64,000 nt of DNA from Melitaea cinxia (taxonomy: Eukaryota > Arthropoda > Insecta > Lepidoptera > Nymphalidae), in contig NC_059396.1 of NCBI RefSeq assembly GCF_905220565.1, forward strand, positions 4,871,206-4,935,205. Reading direction: 5' to 3'. A program made the position numbers and the translations under genes. Within the stretch, counting starts at the first letter, position 1. The number at the start of each line of letters is the position of its first letter. Below are positions 11,638-24,057 of this stretch, piece after piece. The notes under the pieces were generated by a model. The model was not told the origin of the DNA. It saw only the letters and a list, made by a program, of their open reading frames with translations, and did not search any database.

Positions 11638-11946
11638 AACTGACTTCAAAAAAGGAGGAGGTTACTCAATTCGACCGTATATATTATGTATGTTCGGGGA
11701 TACCTTCATCATCGTTTATGAATCGATTTTGATAATTCTTTTTTTGTTGGAAAGGAGAAACCCCAAGAGTCGTACTGTGATAAGAAAACCAGGATCTGAT
11801 GATGGAATCCCAGAGAAATCGAGGGAAACCCTCGCAAATAGTAGTGACGACTAGTGCGTTTGTTATTTTTTTTCGTCTACCTACGTTGTATTACTTGTCG
11901 ATGTACTTGAAGTCGGTTTTTTTCGTTTGCGAGCAAACATAATTAT
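11638..11946 (+). mobile_element. Element D, single-module copy with terminal hairpin
   Basis: It starts AACTGACTTCAAAAAAGGAG and ends GAAGTCGGTTTTTTTCG followed by hairpin GTTTGCgaGCAAAC (11925-11938) and ATAATTAT. It contains the CAGGATCTGATGATGGAATC and GAAATCGAGGGAAACCCTCG words. Confidence 0.7.
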
Positions 11947-12139
11947 ACTGTAATAACGTCGAAATTTTGTTCTTCTTCTTCTTCTTTAGGGCTAATAATG
12001 GCTTTTATTAGTGCCTAATGAAAATGGCATTTCTTCGTAAATCTGCTTATGATCGTAGTACTAAATATATTATTTACGTGCAATAAAATATAACAATAAT
12101 AACGATAATTTTAACGTATAATTTTAGTCAAAACGTTGG

Positions 12140-12409
12140 ATGGTTGCGCTGGCAGCAGCGGGCTCAGTTTCTGCTCAAGACAGACATTTTTGTAGGGCCT
12201 AGACTATATCCTATACAAGTATTTTCCGCGGCTTGGGAGGGTGTGCTTGTGTACTCTGTGTTTTTCGGGAACCCAAACACAGAAAAAAATCCTAGTGGAG
12301 GTCGTTGAGTTTGAGGAGTTTATTTATTATTTATATTATAATTATTTCTGGTCTGTATATATCCTGTGTCAATAAACCTTAGAGCATCTATGAACTGTTT
12401 TTATAAGCA
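12140..12409 (+). mobile_element. Probable Ty3/gypsy LTR 3' part
   Basis: An AATAAA at 12371-12376 is followed by a segment ending TTTTTATAAGCA, then AC and TGGCGACGA. An LTR ending in CA directly followed by a TGGCGAC-type primer-binding site is common in insect gypsy elements. The left edge is unclear and no second LTR was found, so the element is incomplete. Confidence 0.4.
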
Positions 12410-12411
12410 AC

Positions 12412-12420
12412 TGGCGACGA
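12412..12420 (+). other. Putative primer-binding site
   Basis: TGGCGACGA lies 2 bp after the presumed LTR end, where a tRNA 3' end would pair to prime minus-strand synthesis. Confidence 0.35.
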
Positions 12421-12497
12421 ATTTGTATTCATTAGTGTGAGTGACACATTGTAATCGTTCTATTTAGTAACAAACGATCATTATTAGGTTACCAAAA

Positions 12498-12581
12498 ATG
12501 GACCAAGTGATTCATTTATTAATGAGGACTCTGCTTGCAGGTAATCAATATCTGGTTTTACAATATTTATTCAGGTCATAG
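12498..12581 (+). pseudogene. Possible gag start, truncated
   Basis: A 27-codon frame starting MDQVIHLLMRTLLAGNQ stops at 12579-12581. Its start 78 bp after the PBS and its Met-Asp-Gln opening with a hydrophobic helix resemble the N-terminus of gypsy Gag proteins. Nothing further of gag or pol is visible. Confidence 0.3.
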
Positions 12582-12888
12582 CAGGTCCTTACGTTATTCG
12601 GAAAATCAACGCTATAAATTTGTTTTCTACGCGATAAAACATTCCACTATGGCATAACAGCTATCGACCTAAAATCGACTTGTTTGCATTTCAGTTGCTA
12701 ATTTTCGTAAAATTCCTAGTTGTGAAATATATCTAGAAGATGTAACATCCGACAAATGAAAAACAAAATATTAAAACTGGTTCAAAAACTACAAAATATA
12801 GTTCATAAATATCAAAGATTGTAAATACATTTAGCTCGACTCTATTAGTAGTTTAAATATAGATTTTTTTCTTATACAACTAAGTTAG

Positions 12889-12934
12889 CAAACAAGCGTA
12901 CTGTTCACCTGATGGTAAGCGATTACCGTATCTA
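12889..12934 (-). mobile_element. Family F retroposon, 3'-end fragment
   Basis: GCAAACAAGCGTACTGTTCA then CCTGATGGTAAGCGATTACC is the reverse complement of the 3' end of the poly-A-tailed element at 17858-18138. The rest is lost. Confidence 0.6.
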
Positions 12935-13799
12935 AAACTAGAAGATAACAACTGCAAAATAATAATTTTAACAAATGTTTTAATTCTCGTTGCTTCAGAG
13001 AACTTCAACTCAACTTCTCGCTCTCCGTAACCTAACTACATTAAACTAAGGATTCTTTTAACGAATATACGCAAACAAATATTTCCAACTTTATTCCGAA
13101 GTGTAACACAAACTGCAAGTAAACAATCTACCGGATGCTTATCGTAGCGATTTTTAGATGAAAAAAAAATACGTTTCCTACTTCGTATGCTACAAATGTT
13201 AGTGAACTGTGATGATGGATGGATCTTTGTGTTATGAAACTTGGTGATAGCTTCGTGTAGTGATTGCTATTTTCGACCCTGAAATTATCAAACATTCGAA
13301 AGTAAGTCAGTGAAATTGCTACCGGAGTTAATAATTTAATTTATTCTATTATATGATTATTCATTTAAAAAAAAACTACTAAAAATTTTTTAATAACGAA
13401 AACACCACCTATGAATAAAAAACGTTATAATTTTGCTGTCTACGAGTATGTTTATTTAATATCTAGCAGATGTGTATCCTGCTTACCCTCTATATATTAC
13501 CCTATAAAATCGTGACGTAAACTCGTAGCTTACTAATGCGCTGAAGGAAGGTAGATTGAGAGTAGAAAGGAAAAAAAGAGTCTTTTAGTCTTTACTTTCA
13601 ACTAACACACTTGCCGCAAAAAGCTCAGCTATAGTAGCTATAATTGTATTTGAATGTGTGGTACAAACGCGGATAGCTATAATAGTAGCTAATATGGTAC
13701 TTTGTATTGTAACAATAAGTCTACTCAGTCTCTCCTTTGGCAATAAATATGTTATTTACCTGATGACTTCAATAGCCGGTCTGGTATGGACCCAGTTAG

Positions 13800-13904
13800 T
13801 TACCAAAGGATAGGAATACGTGGAAATCTTTAGAGGAGGCCTTTGTCGACAGACAAGCTGTTCCACACAAACACCCAGTTGCCGATCATTCAAATACAAG
13901 TTAA
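13800..13904 (+). pseudogene. LINE ORF C-terminal fragment (RTE-like)
   Basis: The frame reads LPKDRNTWKSLEEAFVDR and then QAVPHKHPVADHSNTS before a stop. W+SLEEAFV closely resembles the C-terminal W(R/K)xLEEA(F/Y)V segment of RTE-clade reverse transcriptases in Lepidoptera. An in-frame stop lies immediately upstream, so it is dead. Identification is by eye. Confidence 0.35.
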
Positions 13905-15047
13905 ATTTAATTAAATAAATTTGTTTTTTTTTTTAGAAAGTAAGCATGTATTAATGTTAAAGAAAGAAGCAGCAATAAAGGCTATTTCATTTTATTTATT
14001 TTATTTTTATTTATTTAGGTTATTTACCCGATATGTTATTAAAATATACTCCTCCTAATATTTGATTTAGCGGCTTTTTTATATTCCTTACACAATTTAT
14101 ATTGCAAGGTAAATGATATTGCCTTGCACATTTTGTATACTGAAATAGTATTCCAATTCCTTCTTTTATTAATCCACCTTTATTTCTTGTTAAATTTCCC
14201 CGCGTTTTCCTTTCAGTTATCTTTATCTAGAGACATTACGTGACCGGAATTCCATCACTGAGAGTTCTTTGTATTAATAAATTCTATCTTTTCTTTAAAC
14301 GCCAATAATATATGTATAGTACACATAAGTTGCATTACATAGCTTTGATACTTTTACCATATTAAGTTTAAGTTGTTTTGATTTCTTAATATTTAGGTAG
14401 TATTGCAAGCGATATAGTTACGCGAATTTACCATAAGTGCTTATCAATTTACATAGAATCGACTTTCAACTGGCTACTCTAAATTGCAAACTAAATGCAA
14501 AACAGTGGTCAAATAGCAATCTAGCTAATTTCGATTTGCAAATTAAATGTAAAGAATTGTATCCTTTTATTGTAATTAATATATAACATTATCTACAAAA
14601 CACCAGCAAATTGCTTCAAAAATAGAAACGCAATTTTTATCGATCTAAAAATAAAAATAAGTAACATAAATTCCTACGTAACAATTAAATGAAATCCATG
14701 GAAGAACGTAACTACTTTGAATTAAACAAAACCAGATGAAAAATAATATAACATTTAAATGTTTTACAGTTAATGGCCCTACTCTTTGAATCCTGTGTCG
14801 AAAACACACAATGAAAACACAAAAAAACACACAAGTTTAACGCCTAGATCACGGACAAATATAGAATCGTTTTCTTTGTTAAGCTTTGATTTAAAACACG
14901 TTGCAACAGCAAGTGTCGAGACGACCACGGCATTTGTGGTTATATTCACTTAACCTGACATGATGCTTATCTGTAGGACTGCGGTTAAATTTTAGGTTTA
15001 AGTTAAGAGTTATAAAAAAAAACAAGAATAATGTAAATAAAATCTTA
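13905..15047. other. Non-coding, nothing recognised
   Basis: AT-rich DNA. A 61-codon minus frame at 14645-14830 has no domain. Confidence 0.4.
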
Positions 15048-15330
15048 GGTATATGAAAACAGAGAAGGATCAGAGCTTAATCCACCACGCTGCTCCAATG
15101 CGGGTTGGCGGATAGATTCCCTACTACATGTACATGATAACAACCGGAACCGACGGCTTAATGTGCTCTCCGAGGCACGATGGGGAGACCCACAAGGACT
15201 GCACAAACACCCAGACCACGGCAAACAACTGTATGGCCAATACGAATGTTTGTCATGAGCGGGGATCGAACCCGCAACCGCCAGCGCAATAGGCACAATC
15301 TATAGCTATGACCGTTGCGCCAACGCTGCT
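15048..15330 (-). mobile_element. tRNA-derived SINE (Metulj-like), near complete
   Basis: On the minus strand it opens GCGTTGGCGCAACGGTCA, an A-box-like TGGCGCAACGG, then has B box GGGTTCGATCCCC (15261-15273). The body follows, with TCTCCCCATCGTGCCTCGGA and CCAACCCGCATTGGAGCAGC. The 83-codon frame inside it is not a gene. This is the most informative copy for the pol III promoter. The Metulj name is from memory. Confidence 0.7.
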
Positions 15331-15602
15331 TTAGAAATATAAAAGGTAATAAAATAAATATAAAAGGTAATAGAACTGGTATAGAACCAATATTTTTTTC
15401 TTTCTTAAAAAAGTATCTATGTAACTTTCCTAATATTATATCTCTATATCATCAGAAAAACTTCCACGCTCAACAAAAGCCTTAAAACAAGCATTAAGTC
15501 GTTAATCGTAAATGCTGGATTTAAAAGTAAATTAAAAAGTATGTTAATATTTATTAAAATTCAAAAATAAATATATTATAGGTATTAGTGATTACTCTTT
15601 TT

Positions 15603-16078
15603 AACCGACTTCCAAAAAAAAGGAGATTCTCAATTCGATTGTATATTTTTTATGTATGTTACTTCAGAACTTTTGACTGGGTGGACCGATTTCAATCAAA
15701 TTTCTTTTTGAATCGTAAGGTGGTGTGTGTCATTTGGTCCCATTTAAATTTATTTGAGATTTAACAACCACTTTTCGAGTTATATCTAATAATGCGTTTT
15801 TACTTCACCATTTGTTTATTGTAGTGTATTTATACCGCATAACTTTTTACTTGGTGTACCGATTTTTATGATTTTTAAATTTAATCGAAAGCTGATGCTT
15901 ATCATGTGGCCAGATTTAAATTTCATTATTTTTCATTCGAGATCTGATTACAGCTGTTTGAGTAATCTTCGATAACGCGTATTTACTTAACTTTTTTTCG
16001 TCTGACTACGTAGTATTACTTGTCGATGTAATTGAAGTCGGTTTTTTTTTTTTTCGTTTGCGATCAAACACAATTATT
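15603..16078 (+). mobile_element. Element D, longer copy
   Basis: AACCGACTTCCAAAAAAAAG at the left, and GAAGTCGG plus hairpin GTTTGCgaTCAAAC and ACACAATTATT at the right. It holds the CATTTGGTCCCATTTAAATT module and then the TTACTTGGTGTACCGATTTT module. Confidence 0.7.
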
Positions 16079-17857
16079 CTTCGCTATATTACACAAGATT
16101 TTAAGCAAAGTTAAATACGTTTGTTCATATTTCAAATACAAAGTTTTTAGTTAAAATTTACAATTTTAACCATTGAACTCACGACTTCCTGAACCATCAA
16201 TTTCTGAAATCTTCCACTGAACCTTCAATGGGCACGATTTTCAAATTATTATTAATATAATTTTATATCGTTAGTCATAACTTATTTTTAGACGCAAGTA
16301 TACTGTTGTCATATGATATTCACTATATAATAATTTTTTGTAGAACTCTCAAGTAACATGGAAGCCCTACTACGATTCAAACGATCGAACTTCTTTTACC
16401 GAAATTTTGTACATCAAATATATATTATCTGTATTAACGAATTTATTTATAGGGTCTTTTTCATTTTATGACTTTATGGGGTAAAAATAGTACTGGAAGA
16501 CATATAAATTAACATACAATGACGATACTAAACCTCCACTAAAATTAATATGATTCTTCAATGAAACTATTGTATCAAAGGAAACTGAAATTCTTTAATA
16601 ATATTTAAAATAACGAGTAATGTATTTAATTTTCTCTGTATTATACGAGTTTAAGACTTTGCTACACTATTTTACTACCGTTTGGTGCATCTCTGCCCTA
16701 TCGAGCGTAACAATTACAAGTGTATGTATATGAAACTAATGGGATTAAGAGCTTTATTACGGTCTTCGAGATACAGTCTAGATATCCACAAGAGCAAATC
16801 AAGTCAGTAGTAATTGTTTAAATAGTATTTGTCGTATTTTTATTACTATATTAAAATTTATTTGCTTTAGCAAAACCGCAACATTTGTGTTAACTTACGC
16901 CACCATTACACCAAAACGATAAAAAAACTACTTCATTTATATTTTTAATGGTAACACTTAAACATCTATAAAACATTATCTGGTTCACAACATAAGCAGA
17001 AACATCGCTTAAGTAAATTCCTTTAAATAGTGACAGCACTTTGCGTTAAATCCTTTTTGCTTCGAATTCTTTATGCTTTTACACTATACATTTTAAACGT
17101 ACGTTTAGTCTGTTAACAATATAAGGGCATTGCCTGTCTAGCCAGAAATGTACCTAGCTTACCTGTGACCCCTATTTCCTCTTACATAGAGCTTATGTTA
17201 CAAATTCTAAATAGTAGTGACAATCGATCTTCTTCGAGAGAATATAATGAATTCGTTACGGTACTTACTTTGTTATAGATGTAGATGTTGTGGTTTCTGC
17301 GCCATAAAAGAAATCTTCATGCATACAAATAAATAAAGATGAAGACTTTTTGTTCTCAAAATGTAGCTGATAAAAGGTACTTACTACATGCATTTAAAAT
17401 TACTTATAGTATGTGTAGTGTATGTTAGTAGTAGTGTATTGTTTATTCTTGAAATGGCATCTTCGATTGATGACATATTTCGTCGTTTAACTCATGTTTT
17501 TACTTACTACTTGGTTTTATTAAATTAATTCAATATTTTTGAGATTTACATAATTTTTTTCAGAAAACTTAAAACGAAAATTGAATACCTATTTACACTT
17601 AGTCTTAATTACAATAATTATTAACAATCGAGTACTTTAAGCTGTTAATAGTTTATTTTAAAATTAATTTATAGATAATTATTAATTTATTATTAAAATA
17701 TTCTCTCTAAGATATCTCTGTAGCTGGTGTTTAATACTTAATTCCTTACTTTTAAGTCATCTTATTATGTACATTGCTTAGGGTGTTTAGCTGATGATAA
17801 ATTTTATATCTCGCGCTTAAGTTTTAATCGGGCTTATCAGTAGAAAGTGTAACTAAC
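16079..17857. other. Non-coding, nothing recognised
   Basis: AT-rich sequence with no frame, repeat family or simple repeat that stands out. Confidence 0.45.
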
Positions 17858-18101
17858 TTTTAACTGAGGTAGGGCACAACAGGAATTTCCTGCTCAAAAT
17901 ATGGAGCAGCCCGACTGGAGAAGTACCTCGACCTTACAGAAGTAAGGTGTTATTGTAGTTGAGTAAGGTGACCAGAGCTCCTGGGGGGATTGGGGATTGG
18001 GTCGGCAACGCGCTTGCGATGCTTCTGGTGTTGCAAGCGTCTATAAGCTACGGTAATCGCTTACCATCAGGTGAGCCGTACGCTTGTTTGCCGACCTAGT
18101 G

Positions 18102-18138
<37 letters not shown>
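17858..18138 (+). mobile_element. Family F retroposon with 33-nt poly-A tail
   Basis: It begins near TTTTAACTGAGGTAGGGCAC, contains GACTGGAGAAGTACCTCGAC and TGCTTCTGGTGTTGCAAGCG, and ends CAGGTGAGCCGTACGCTTGT with A(33) at 18106-18138. The long clean tail suggests a recent insertion. Fragments of the family lie at 12889, 20458 and 24058. It is either a LINE 3' UTR or a SINE; no coding part is present. I could not identify a target-site duplication. Confidence 0.7.
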
Positions 18139-18140
<2 letters not shown>

Positions 18141-18178
18141 AGAATTAAAACTTGAATTCACATATTGTTAATAATATT

Positions 18179-18462
18179 ATGCTGTGTGGTTACGGCATTA
18201 AAGAATATAGCCACATTCTCTCTTCCCGTGGTTGTCGTAAGAGGTGACTAAGGGATAACACAGCTCCTTGGAACTTAAAAAGCTGACCGATGGCGGGATA
18301 ACGAAGACGGGCAGCAGCGTCTTCGGTGCGACAAAGCCAGCCCTGCGGTCATCAACCCGCCTACTCAGCGTGGTGACTAGGCAAAACACATGAGTTTACG
18401 CCGAAAATGGCGTGATCTTGTGGAGGCCTATTTCCAGTAGTGGACTGCGAAAGCCTAATGTG
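18179..18462 (+). mobile_element. Retroposon family E, near complete
   Basis: It starts TGCTGTGTGGTTACGGCATT, runs through TCTTCCCGTGGTTGTCGTAA and CAGCGTCTTCGGTGCGACAA, and ends GGAGGCCTATTTCCAGTAGT plus GGACTGCGAAAGCCTA. A 63-codon minus-strand frame inside is a shadow. It starts only 40 bp after the poly-A of the neighbouring family F element. Confidence 0.7.
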
Positions 18463-19226
18463 AGTAATAATATTAACTGATAGATAAAGTGTAGTTAGAA
18501 AAAAAATCCCTAATCTTCTTTTACGCCATATCCCTTATACGTCAGATTACTTTATCAGGAACTAGTGAAATAGACACTTAATATTGTTCGAATCGAACAA
18601 AATACACCATTGCACTTAAATTTTCGGGAAATTATAAATATCTGATGCAGTTGTTTGACAAATGCAATAATTTTTAAAATATATCTTATCATTAAACTAA
18701 TAATTTTCAGTGTAATTTTAGGTTTTATTGTTGCTAATATTTGGTTTTTAGGTCTTATCTATTAAGATCAACATGTTTTTGAAAAATTACGAAGTCGACC
18801 TCAAACTACATAAGTGTCTATTAACTTATTTTGTATTTTTTAGCAAACTACTACGTACTACAAATACAATGTAGTTTTATGTAAACCGAGAAAATAAAGG
18901 CTTGCAGGAAATAACACTTTCGTAAATCGACCCATGGGTAAACTAAAATGGTTTGTGAGAAGATTAACTTGGTTGCTCTGCCTCGTATTTATTGTATAGT
19001 CGATACCCTTCCACCGGGTAGAAAATAATAATATAATATTTCTTTTTTGTAAAATCGTATATTCGTAGAAACAGGGAAGTAATCAAGCCGCCGTTGTTAC
19101 ATATATATTGGACATTGTATTAGAAAACAACTCTTCAATATTGATTTTAAAATAGCTGTTTTATGGTTTTAAACACTAATATTAATCATAAAAATAAATT
19201 AACTCTCGTATTATTTATTTTCAAAT
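18463..19226. other. Non-coding, nothing recognised
   Basis: AT-rich DNA with no coding signal. Confidence 0.45.
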
Positions 19227-19345
19227 CGCCTCACCGACCCCTAGAAGGATTTCGTTTTGTGTTAGGGACCTGGAAAAATGCACATCACAGAAATACAAAC
19301 GCTAGACGCTGTTTACAATGTGCGGGGATTGAACCCGCGACCGCC
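19227..19345 (-). mobile_element. tRNA-derived SINE head fragment
   Basis: ATGTGCGGGGATTGAACCCG CGACCGCCAACG reads on the minus strand as a B box, GGGTTCAATCCCCGC, after a GGCGGTCGCG stretch. It matches the head of the 15048 copy. A 79-codon plus-strand frame crossing it is accidental. Confidence 0.5.
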
Positions 19346-20457
19346 AACGTCAGTACTGTAATATCTAAATATCGTCTTCATTTAAGTACGCTAATATTAT
19401 AAAGAGGAGATATTTGATGTTTTGTTTGTAGCTCAAAAATTCCTGAACTGATTTTAAAAATACTTCCGCAAAAAGAATGATACATTATCATTAAGGTACA
19501 GGCTATATTTTAATGAGAGAAAACAAAACAATCAAAATCATGTCATCCATGTGGACATAGCCGCAGATGGATAATACTTGCCAATAACTTGACATATTAA
19601 ATTCAAAACACATATATTTAGACTCTAAAGTCAAGTTCCCTTATAAAATCAAATTAAGTATCTATAAATATTTTATAATTGTAAGAGTTAAAACATGATA
19701 ATTAAAGCTGTCAATCTAATCGTGAAGCGTGATCGTGACCGTGACATAATCGTTACCTTTTGATAATCTGTCACATGTGTTGTTTCATATATAATTTTGT
19801 ACCAAAACAAGGCTTAACCCCTATTTGAGTCGTACAAATTTTAAAGCGAGAGCGTTTGTTTCCGTGCCCTTTTTTTTATCTGCCCTTGTAAGACTAATTT
19901 ATTTGAGAGATGTGAGGAAAATGGCATTATAGTGATTAAAATCAGCAAATCCATTTATAAAAGCCAACACAAGATAAAATAATATATAAATAATGGCTTA
20001 GATACAGCAGTAGTTTTATTATTTAATCGAATACTGTAAAATATGCTAATATATTAACATTAATATATTAAAAACGTGCTTCTAAATTTCAATACGTACA
20101 GCTGTTTGTGAAATTTTAATAAGATCTTTTAATGTTCGCCTTTCTGACATCCCAACATTTCATAATTAAATACATATAACTGTGTTGTTAACCTTTTACA
20201 GGTTCCCGAAGTTAAAAACAAAAAATAATGTCTGAAAGCAATATTATTTTACTTTGATTCATTATTCAAACTTGTTTCATCCAATCGCCGGAGGCAGGTT
20301 ATGTTTTTAGAGTGAATGTATCTACATACATACGAGCGCATATGTATAGACATATTATATACGTCTGTAGTCAAATTAATCTAAATAAGTTTTTTAGGCA
20401 AAGCGGTTTGACCGATTTTATCACATAAGCTGTAATTTGATATAGTATTACTGAATT
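19346..20457. other. Non-coding, nothing recognised
   Basis: AT-rich DNA without gene signals. Confidence 0.45.
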
Positions 20458-20540
20458 AGTACTGGAGATGCATCTCAACCTTACAGACGGTTACAGCTAA
20501 ATAATACTGCAATGATGTAGGTGTTCATGTGGTGAATAAA
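20458..20540 (+). mobile_element. Family F retroposon, internal fragment
   Basis: TACTGGAGATGCATCTCAAC followed by CTTACAGACGGTTACAGCTA is similar to the GACTGGAGAAGTACCTCGAC / CTTACAGAAG part of the 17858 element. Confidence 0.45.
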
Positions 20541-23366
20541 ACAGTCAACAAAACCTATCTATTATCCTTTTATCTCAGCGTTATCTTTATTTATTCATAA
20601 CATATTTAAGTCTTAAATAATATTTTTTATTGAATTAGCATTCGCATCTGTTAAATTATATTGACTTGTAAAAAAAATTAAAAGTCAGCCATATGTTTGC
20701 AACTATCATTTATTTGTAACTATCATTTATTTGTAAAATTCAAATTGTATGAATGTTGTGATAATAATCAATAATTAACAGTATTAATAATGATTTGCCC
20801 GCTGGAATAGGCTGTTATTATACTCTCATAAATTAATCCTTATACTATAAATTGCAATAAAAGTTATAATTTTATCCAAAGTATTTATTTGATAAATAGC
20901 TTGCATGTAGCAGCGTAGCACAGTTGGCGCTACGCCAGAGTTCATTGACACCGTAGCCGCCATTACAAAACAATATGAGATTGTTTTGTTTTGTAAGGCA
21001 GACCCGGTGTGATTTTACAGAATTTGTTAAATTTTGTTTACATGTTTTGTTTACATCTCTGATGTTTTAGCATATTATTGAACTTTAATATTAAATTATA
21101 AAATACTAATAAATTATTCATAATATATTTGCGTTCAAAATCACAACTCAATATTATTTTTTACAAATAAAAGTCAAACATTACTATTATAACTTTTCTT
21201 TCATCAATATTGTTATTCTGTATTATTAAATCGAGTGCTATTGATAATCAATATACAATTCATAAATTTATTAGTTTTTCGACTAACCATCTATCAAAAA
21301 TATTGTTCTAATAAATAAAATGTAATTATTGCAATTAAGAAGAATGTATGTACTTTATGTAACACTGTGTACAATTATGTAGCCTCATCAATACTAACCT
21401 CGCTTAGAAGAATGTGAAAATAATGACGAGTTCTATAAAAAACATTTACAATACAGTCTTAAAGCGTGTTCTAATTAAGAATAATTGTAAATAAGAACTA
21501 AGAAAATCACATTAAAAAAAATACTACTTCTGTTTCTGGTACATTATGTTAAACAGAAGTTCGTCACATAGCAATGAAATAAAACGTGATACAGCGTATT
21601 ATCTGGAGTAAGTGTTATATTTATTTTATAAATATATCTGTATTCATACGTTATAGATTTATGGACACCAGGCCCATTCGGAGCACGTGCGCGCCGCGTC
21701 GCGTTCTATTGATCCGCGCCGACCGGTTTCACGACGATGAATGAAAATATCATCTGTGGATGAGGCTTTGTTGAACATATTTCCACCATTTGAATAAAAT
21801 GAGATTTAAAGCTGTACTACTAACTTAAAGCATACATTTTAGGTAATTAGGTGAGAACATCAACATAAAAGTGACGAAAAAGTGAAGAAAATTAATATTT
21901 TTATGATATTTACCTTAATATATTATTATTTAAATATGTTTTCTAAAATACTTCGTCTAGGTATTACAATTTCAATTCGGTCTATCTTAAAACTTCGTGT
22001 AACGCTAATTATGAAAAAACATGTTTTTCTTTCCGAATTAAACTATTTGTATTCTATGATTTTAAAACGTAGACAGTTAATTTGAATTTGAGTTAATAAG
22101 TTTATTTATCTTAAATTTTTGATACCACCTAATCTATGATACTTTATGACACAAGAAGTATGTAATACCTATACAAGACTGTACAAAAAAGTCCTTTATC
22201 AGACGGTTAAAAATTAAATTGTATTGAAAAATTCGCTTGCTGTAGTTCCCATAGTTACAATAAACCTTATCAATAAAACGCAATACTTCGTAGATCCGTA
22301 ACGGATATGTGCGCTCACACTCATTTGAACAGCACCGGTTAATACCGACGTGACTCAAACGTTTGTACGCAAATAACTCGGAACATCGCAAACAGGCTGA
22401 TGACACTTGTATGTAACAAAGTGTAAGCTGTCCTCTTGTCAGTGATGCAAATTGCTTTATCTGTGGAACGAGTCCTACTTTATGACTAAATTAATCATGA
22501 CAGAGAAACAACTATAGCAAGAATCCTATTGGGTTTAGAATCTTGTATCCAGATACATAAACTATCTTAAAAATAATGTTAGTCAATGTTCCGATCGGGA
22601 TCAATGGGTACATTTTATTTATACATTTATACTTTGAACGCCATAATAGACGCTATATGCACAAGTTATATTTAGTTTTCTCGGCCGAGCCCGAGTAGTA
22701 GTACGCTTGTAAAATAGGTTTCAAAAAATGCAAAATAGGTATTTAAGTTCACTTCAAATCCTCAATACAAATATCGCATTCATTTATTTGTAGTGATAAT
22801 TACTTTACAGATGTTTACTTAAAACTTTCATATTATATCGTACTATTCCTCCTTTGAAAATACAATATCAAAATATCAAAAAAGATTAGTACGCTGTATT
22901 TTATTTAAAAACACACAACGATGCGGGTTGCTTCTAGTATTCATAAATCGATCTGTCTGCATGTTGTTTGACCGTGTGTCCCTTTCTACACTATTTACAC
23001 CTTCATTGAAGTTAAAATATTTAATTTAATATAAATGTTGAAAAATTAAATGAATTAAAAATTGAATATTCGTAACTTATTACCATACTTTATTCAGTTT
23101 CTTCAATGTAAACAAAAGTCATATGCTATTTTAAATGAGTTTATAGAATTGTTCAATTGCCTTCCTAGTTCAATATTAGTTGTCGCCCAAAACCAAATGG
23201 TCTATCCATCTAGTCCTTTTCATGTAACAAAGACGAAGATTTATTTGCTTGAATATAAAGACTAGAACGGATTTCTTGCTGTAGACTGCCTGTTGGTAAT
23301 GAACTTCAAGACGTACCTAATTATTTTCAGAAGAGATACTTTATACATGTGATTTATCTAGTTTTT
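20541..23366. other. Non-coding; small CpG-rich block and one hairpin
   Basis: Mostly AT-rich with no gene. A 17-bp sequence ACTATCATTTATTTGTA is duplicated in tandem near 20700. A hairpin (TTACAAAACAAT..ATTGTTTTGT) sits near 20963-20997. The 90-codon minus frame at 22134-22406 carries several cysteines but no domain I recognise. The 67-codon frames at 21882 and 23062 are unsupported. Confidence 0.4.
21661..21744 (+). other. CpG-dense block with a 27-codon frame
   Basis: GGAGCACGTGCGCGCCGCGT and GATCCGCGCCGACCGGTTTC form an island of CpG in AT-rich DNA. A frame MDTRPIRSTCAPRR...FHDDE, 27 codons, coincides with it. It could be an exon piece, a 5' UTR or promoter, or an old GC-rich repeat. No splice sites clearly frame it. 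Confidence 0.25.
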
Positions 23367-23646
23367 AACCGAGTTCAAAAAAGGAGGAGGTTCTCAATAC
23401 GACTTTTTTATTGTGTTAAACTTCATAACTTTTAACTGGTTGTACTATTTGTATTTTTATTTTTGAAAGCAAGTGTTTTTGCCGTGTGGTTCTGTTTAAA
23501 TTTAATTGAGATCTTATCAGTACTTTTTGAGTTATCCCTAATAATTATATAAATATACGACAACGACGAAAACAAACGAAATATACGCAAACGAAATATA
23601 CGCAAACGAAATAGGTTTTATTTCGTTTGCGTGCAAACAAAATTAT
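23367..23646 (+). mobile_element. Element D with tandem expansion and hairpin end
   Basis: It begins AACCGAGTTCAAAAAAGGAG. Near the right end, AACGAAATATACGC is repeated in tandem. A perfect 13-bp-arm hairpin, CGCAAACGAAATA / TATTTCGTTTGCG with a GGTTT loop, sits at 23601-23631. The usual GAAGTCGGTT end is replaced by this repeat. Confidence 0.6.
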
Positions 23647-24057
23647 TTTCATTACAAGCTAGATTACCTAAAATTGGGTTGTAATATATTAATATTAACT
23701 AAATTAATTTACATTAATTGTATTTGTTCAAACACCTTTAATTTCGCAAGGGTTCTTAGATCTTACGGTTGACGACGCATTAGCAACGAATGCTTTGACA
23801 TTCATTGAACGGTACTGTTTGTTTTCCTACGGTCTTCCTGCTGGTTTGTTTTGTAATCTTTGCAAAAGAATTTCGCAATGTTCCTAAGTAGTTTAATTGA
23901 TTAAAAACACTCTTCACACATAATCTTTGTTTACTAAGAAATGTATAATGACAGATTTTGATATTGTTATAGTTTTTTATAGCGTATACCTAATTAATAA
24001 TAACTAAACTTTATTGGCGTTTTCACATTTTTATCTTGTATTTTTTTTATACAACTA

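Noticed and set aside
15045..15296. 83-codon minus-strand frame rich in Ser and Pro
   Set aside because: It coincides with a tRNA-derived SINE; pol III boxes explain the sequence.
15261..15330. A and B boxes considered as a true tRNA gene
   Set aside because: No cloverleaf or acceptor stem can be drawn, and the boxes are followed by SINE body shared with other copies.
22134..22406. Cysteine-containing 90-codon minus frame, possible zinc finger
   Set aside because: The C..C spacing fits no zinc-binding pattern well, and the C-terminal half is low complexity.
23601..23631. Hairpin considered as a microRNA precursor
   Set aside because: The arms are only 13 bp and belong to a transposon end; too short for a precursor.
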